Origin: Cellulomonas sp.
Lineage (GTDB): Bacteria; Actinomycetota; Actinomycetes; Actinomycetales; Cellulomonadaceae
Assembly: GCA_031178805.1 (NCBI GenBank)
Contig: JAPSIJ010000124.1
Location: 1 to 6,727, forward strand
Reading direction: 5' to 3'
DNA: 6,727 nucleotides
How positions within the stretch are numbered: the stretch's first letter is position 1; each line of letters begins with the position of its first letter. The notes below the pieces were generated by a model. It did not search any database. It was not told the DNA's origin and was given only the letters and a program-made list of their open reading frames with translations. Of the stretch, positions 5,610 through 6,727 are shown piece after piece. A program made the position numbers and the translations under genes.

Positions 5610-6727
5610 CGGGCCCCCGCCGCGGCGACGGGCGCGGGCTCGGCCGCCGGCGCGACCCCGGGCCGGGCCGGGGCCACCGGGGCGCCGCCGTGCTCCGCCC
5701 ACGTGCCGCGGGAGCGGGCCGCCGCGAGGAAGCCCGGGCGCAGCGGGGTGGGCAGCGGGCGCGAGGAGGTCTCGCCGAGCAGCCGCTTCGCGACCAGCTC
5801 CGCGCTGATCAGGCACATCGGCAGGCCGACGCCGGGCACCGTGCCGCCGCCGACGTGCAGCAGGTTCGGCACCCGCGGCGACCGGTCGCCGGGGCGGAAC
5901 ATCGCGCTCTGCGCGAGCGTGTGCTCCATGCCGAGCGCGGTGCCGCGCCAGGCGGAGAAGTCCCGGGCGAAGTCGGCGGGCCCCACGACCTTCCGGGTGA
6001 CCACGCGCTCGCGCAGGCCGGGCACGCCGGCCCACCGGCCGACCTGGTCCAGGTACCGGTCGGCGTGCGCGTCGAGCTCGGCGGCGCCGCCCGGGCCCGC
6101 GCCGATCGCCGGGTCCGCGGGGAACGGCACCAGCACGAACAGGTTCTCGTGGCCGGGCGGGGCGGCGTCGGGGTCCGTGGCGGTGGTGCGGGAGACGTAC
6201 AGCGACGCGACGTCCGGCACCCGCAGGTCGGCGGGGCGGGACGTGCGGCCGGCGCCGAGGATGTCGTCGAAGTTGCCGGGCCAGTCCCGGGTGAAGAACA
6301 GCGAGTGGTGCGCCAGCTCCGGCAGCGCGCCCCGCACGCCCGCCATCACGAGCAGCGCCGAGATCCCCGGGCCGCGGTCCGCCCACCACGGCTCGGGGTG
6401 CGTGCGGTGCTCCGGGGCCAGCAGGGCGGTCTCGGTGTGGAACAGGTCCGCGCCGGAGACGACCACGTCGGCGGGCACGACCTCGCCGGAGGCCAGCACG
6501 ACCCCCCGGGCGACGCCGGTCCGGCGCGGGTGCCGGAGCGAGCGCGGCGCCTGCTCGACGTCGACCTCGACCACCTCGGCGCCGGTGCGGATCCGCACGC
6601 CGTGCTGCCGGGCGAGCCGCTCGATCGCCTCGATCACCGTGTACATGCCGCCGCGCGGGAACTGCACGCCCTCCACCAGGTCCAGGTGGCTCATCAGCGA
6701 GTACAGCGCGGGCACCCGGTACGGCGA
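5606..6727 (-). CDS. crtI: Phytoene desaturase (CrtI), 5' end outside the window
   Basis: CrtI is an FAD-dependent membrane-associated desaturase that converts phytoene to lycopene. The last 373 residues are visible; the frame is open through the right edge (S-P-Y-R-V-P-A-L-Y...), so the N-terminal Rossmann FAD-binding motif is missing simply because the window ends. YSLMSHLDLVEGVQFPRGG, just inside the edge, and RDWPGNFDDIL, further on, are CrtI-like. The C-terminal FAD-contact region LLHVGGGTVPGVGLPMCLIS precedes the helix AELVAKRL. The family usually has about 500-550 residues, so roughly 150 are likely missing. After AKRL there is an extra Ala/Pro-rich tail of about 55 residues, probably disordered. 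The gene leads the visible operon and its TGA overlaps the next GTG. crtE and crtB would be expected upstream, beyond the right edge. Confidence 0.93.
   Translation of the reverse strand, partial: SPYRVPALYSLMSHLDLVEGVQFPRGGMYTVIEAIERLARQHGVRIRTGAEVVEVDVEQAPRSLRHPRRTGVARGVVLASGEVVPADVVVSGADLFHTETALLAPEHRTHPEPWWADRGPGISALLVMAGVRGALPELAHHSLFFTRDWPGNFDDILGAGRTSRPADLRVPDVASLYVSRTTATDPDAAPPGHENLFVLVPFPADPAIGAGPGGAAELDAHADRYLDQVGRWAGVPGLRERVVTRKVVGPADFARDFSAWRGTALGMEHTLAQSAMFRPGDRSPRVPNLLHVGGGTVPGVGLPMCLISAELVAKRLLGETSSRPLPTPLRPGFLAAARSRGTWAEHGGAPVAPARPGVAPAAEPAPVAAAGAR

Noticed and set aside
5610..6389. Upstream extension of the crtYe-like frame
   Set aside because: It is the antiphase shadow of crtI; the real protein starts at the GTGA overlap.

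Overview
The window is very GC-rich, uses G or C at almost every third codon position, starts many genes with GTG, and has short or negative intergenic gaps. Together with the gene content, notably a heterodimeric lycopene-cyclase pair next to a UbiA-type lycopene elongase, this points to a high-GC actinomycete (Actinomycetota). The genus cannot be read from the sequence.

Layout from left to right. Bases 1-123 hold no gene but contain two strong hairpins and an 11-bp tandem repeat. The larger hairpin has a 17-bp perfect core and sits just beyond the stop codon of the first gene. Bases 124-2048 (minus) encode an MscS-type mechanosensitive channel with a long disordered C-terminal tail. Its reading frame breaks near 478-495, and one extra base would reconnect the channel to an acidic Pro/Ala/Glu-rich tail ending at 124. 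Bases 2049-2216 are a divergent promoter region with a small dyad. A plus-strand pair follows: a PfkB-family sugar kinase (2217-3230) and the 5'/3'-nucleotidase SurE (3280-4050), separated by a spacer containing a tight hairpin. A hairpin overlapping both stop codons (4046-4074) separates this pair from a convergent minus-strand operon that fills the rest of the window.

That operon is transcribed from the right edge leftward and reads crtI (phytoene desaturase, N-terminus outside the window), crtYe-like, crtYf-like (two halves of a lycopene cyclase) and crtEb-like (lycopene elongase). Each junction is the same 4-base GTGA stop/start overlap, so the genes are probably translationally coupled. 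The order matches the one I recall for the C50-carotenoid genes of Corynebacterium. The predicted pathway is phytoene to lycopene (CrtI), addition of C5 prenyl groups at the lycopene ends (elongase), then end-ring closure (CrtYe/CrtYf) to a cyclic C50 carotenoid. The ring type (epsilon, beta or gamma) cannot be told from sequence alone. crtE and crtB would be expected beyond the right edge.

I see no CRISPR array, tRNA, rRNA, insertion sequence or phage gene. I found no convincing new multi-gene system. The points most worth a second look are the broken frame in the channel tail, the strand-biased hairpin at 33-120, and the altered sugar-site motif in the PfkB kinase.
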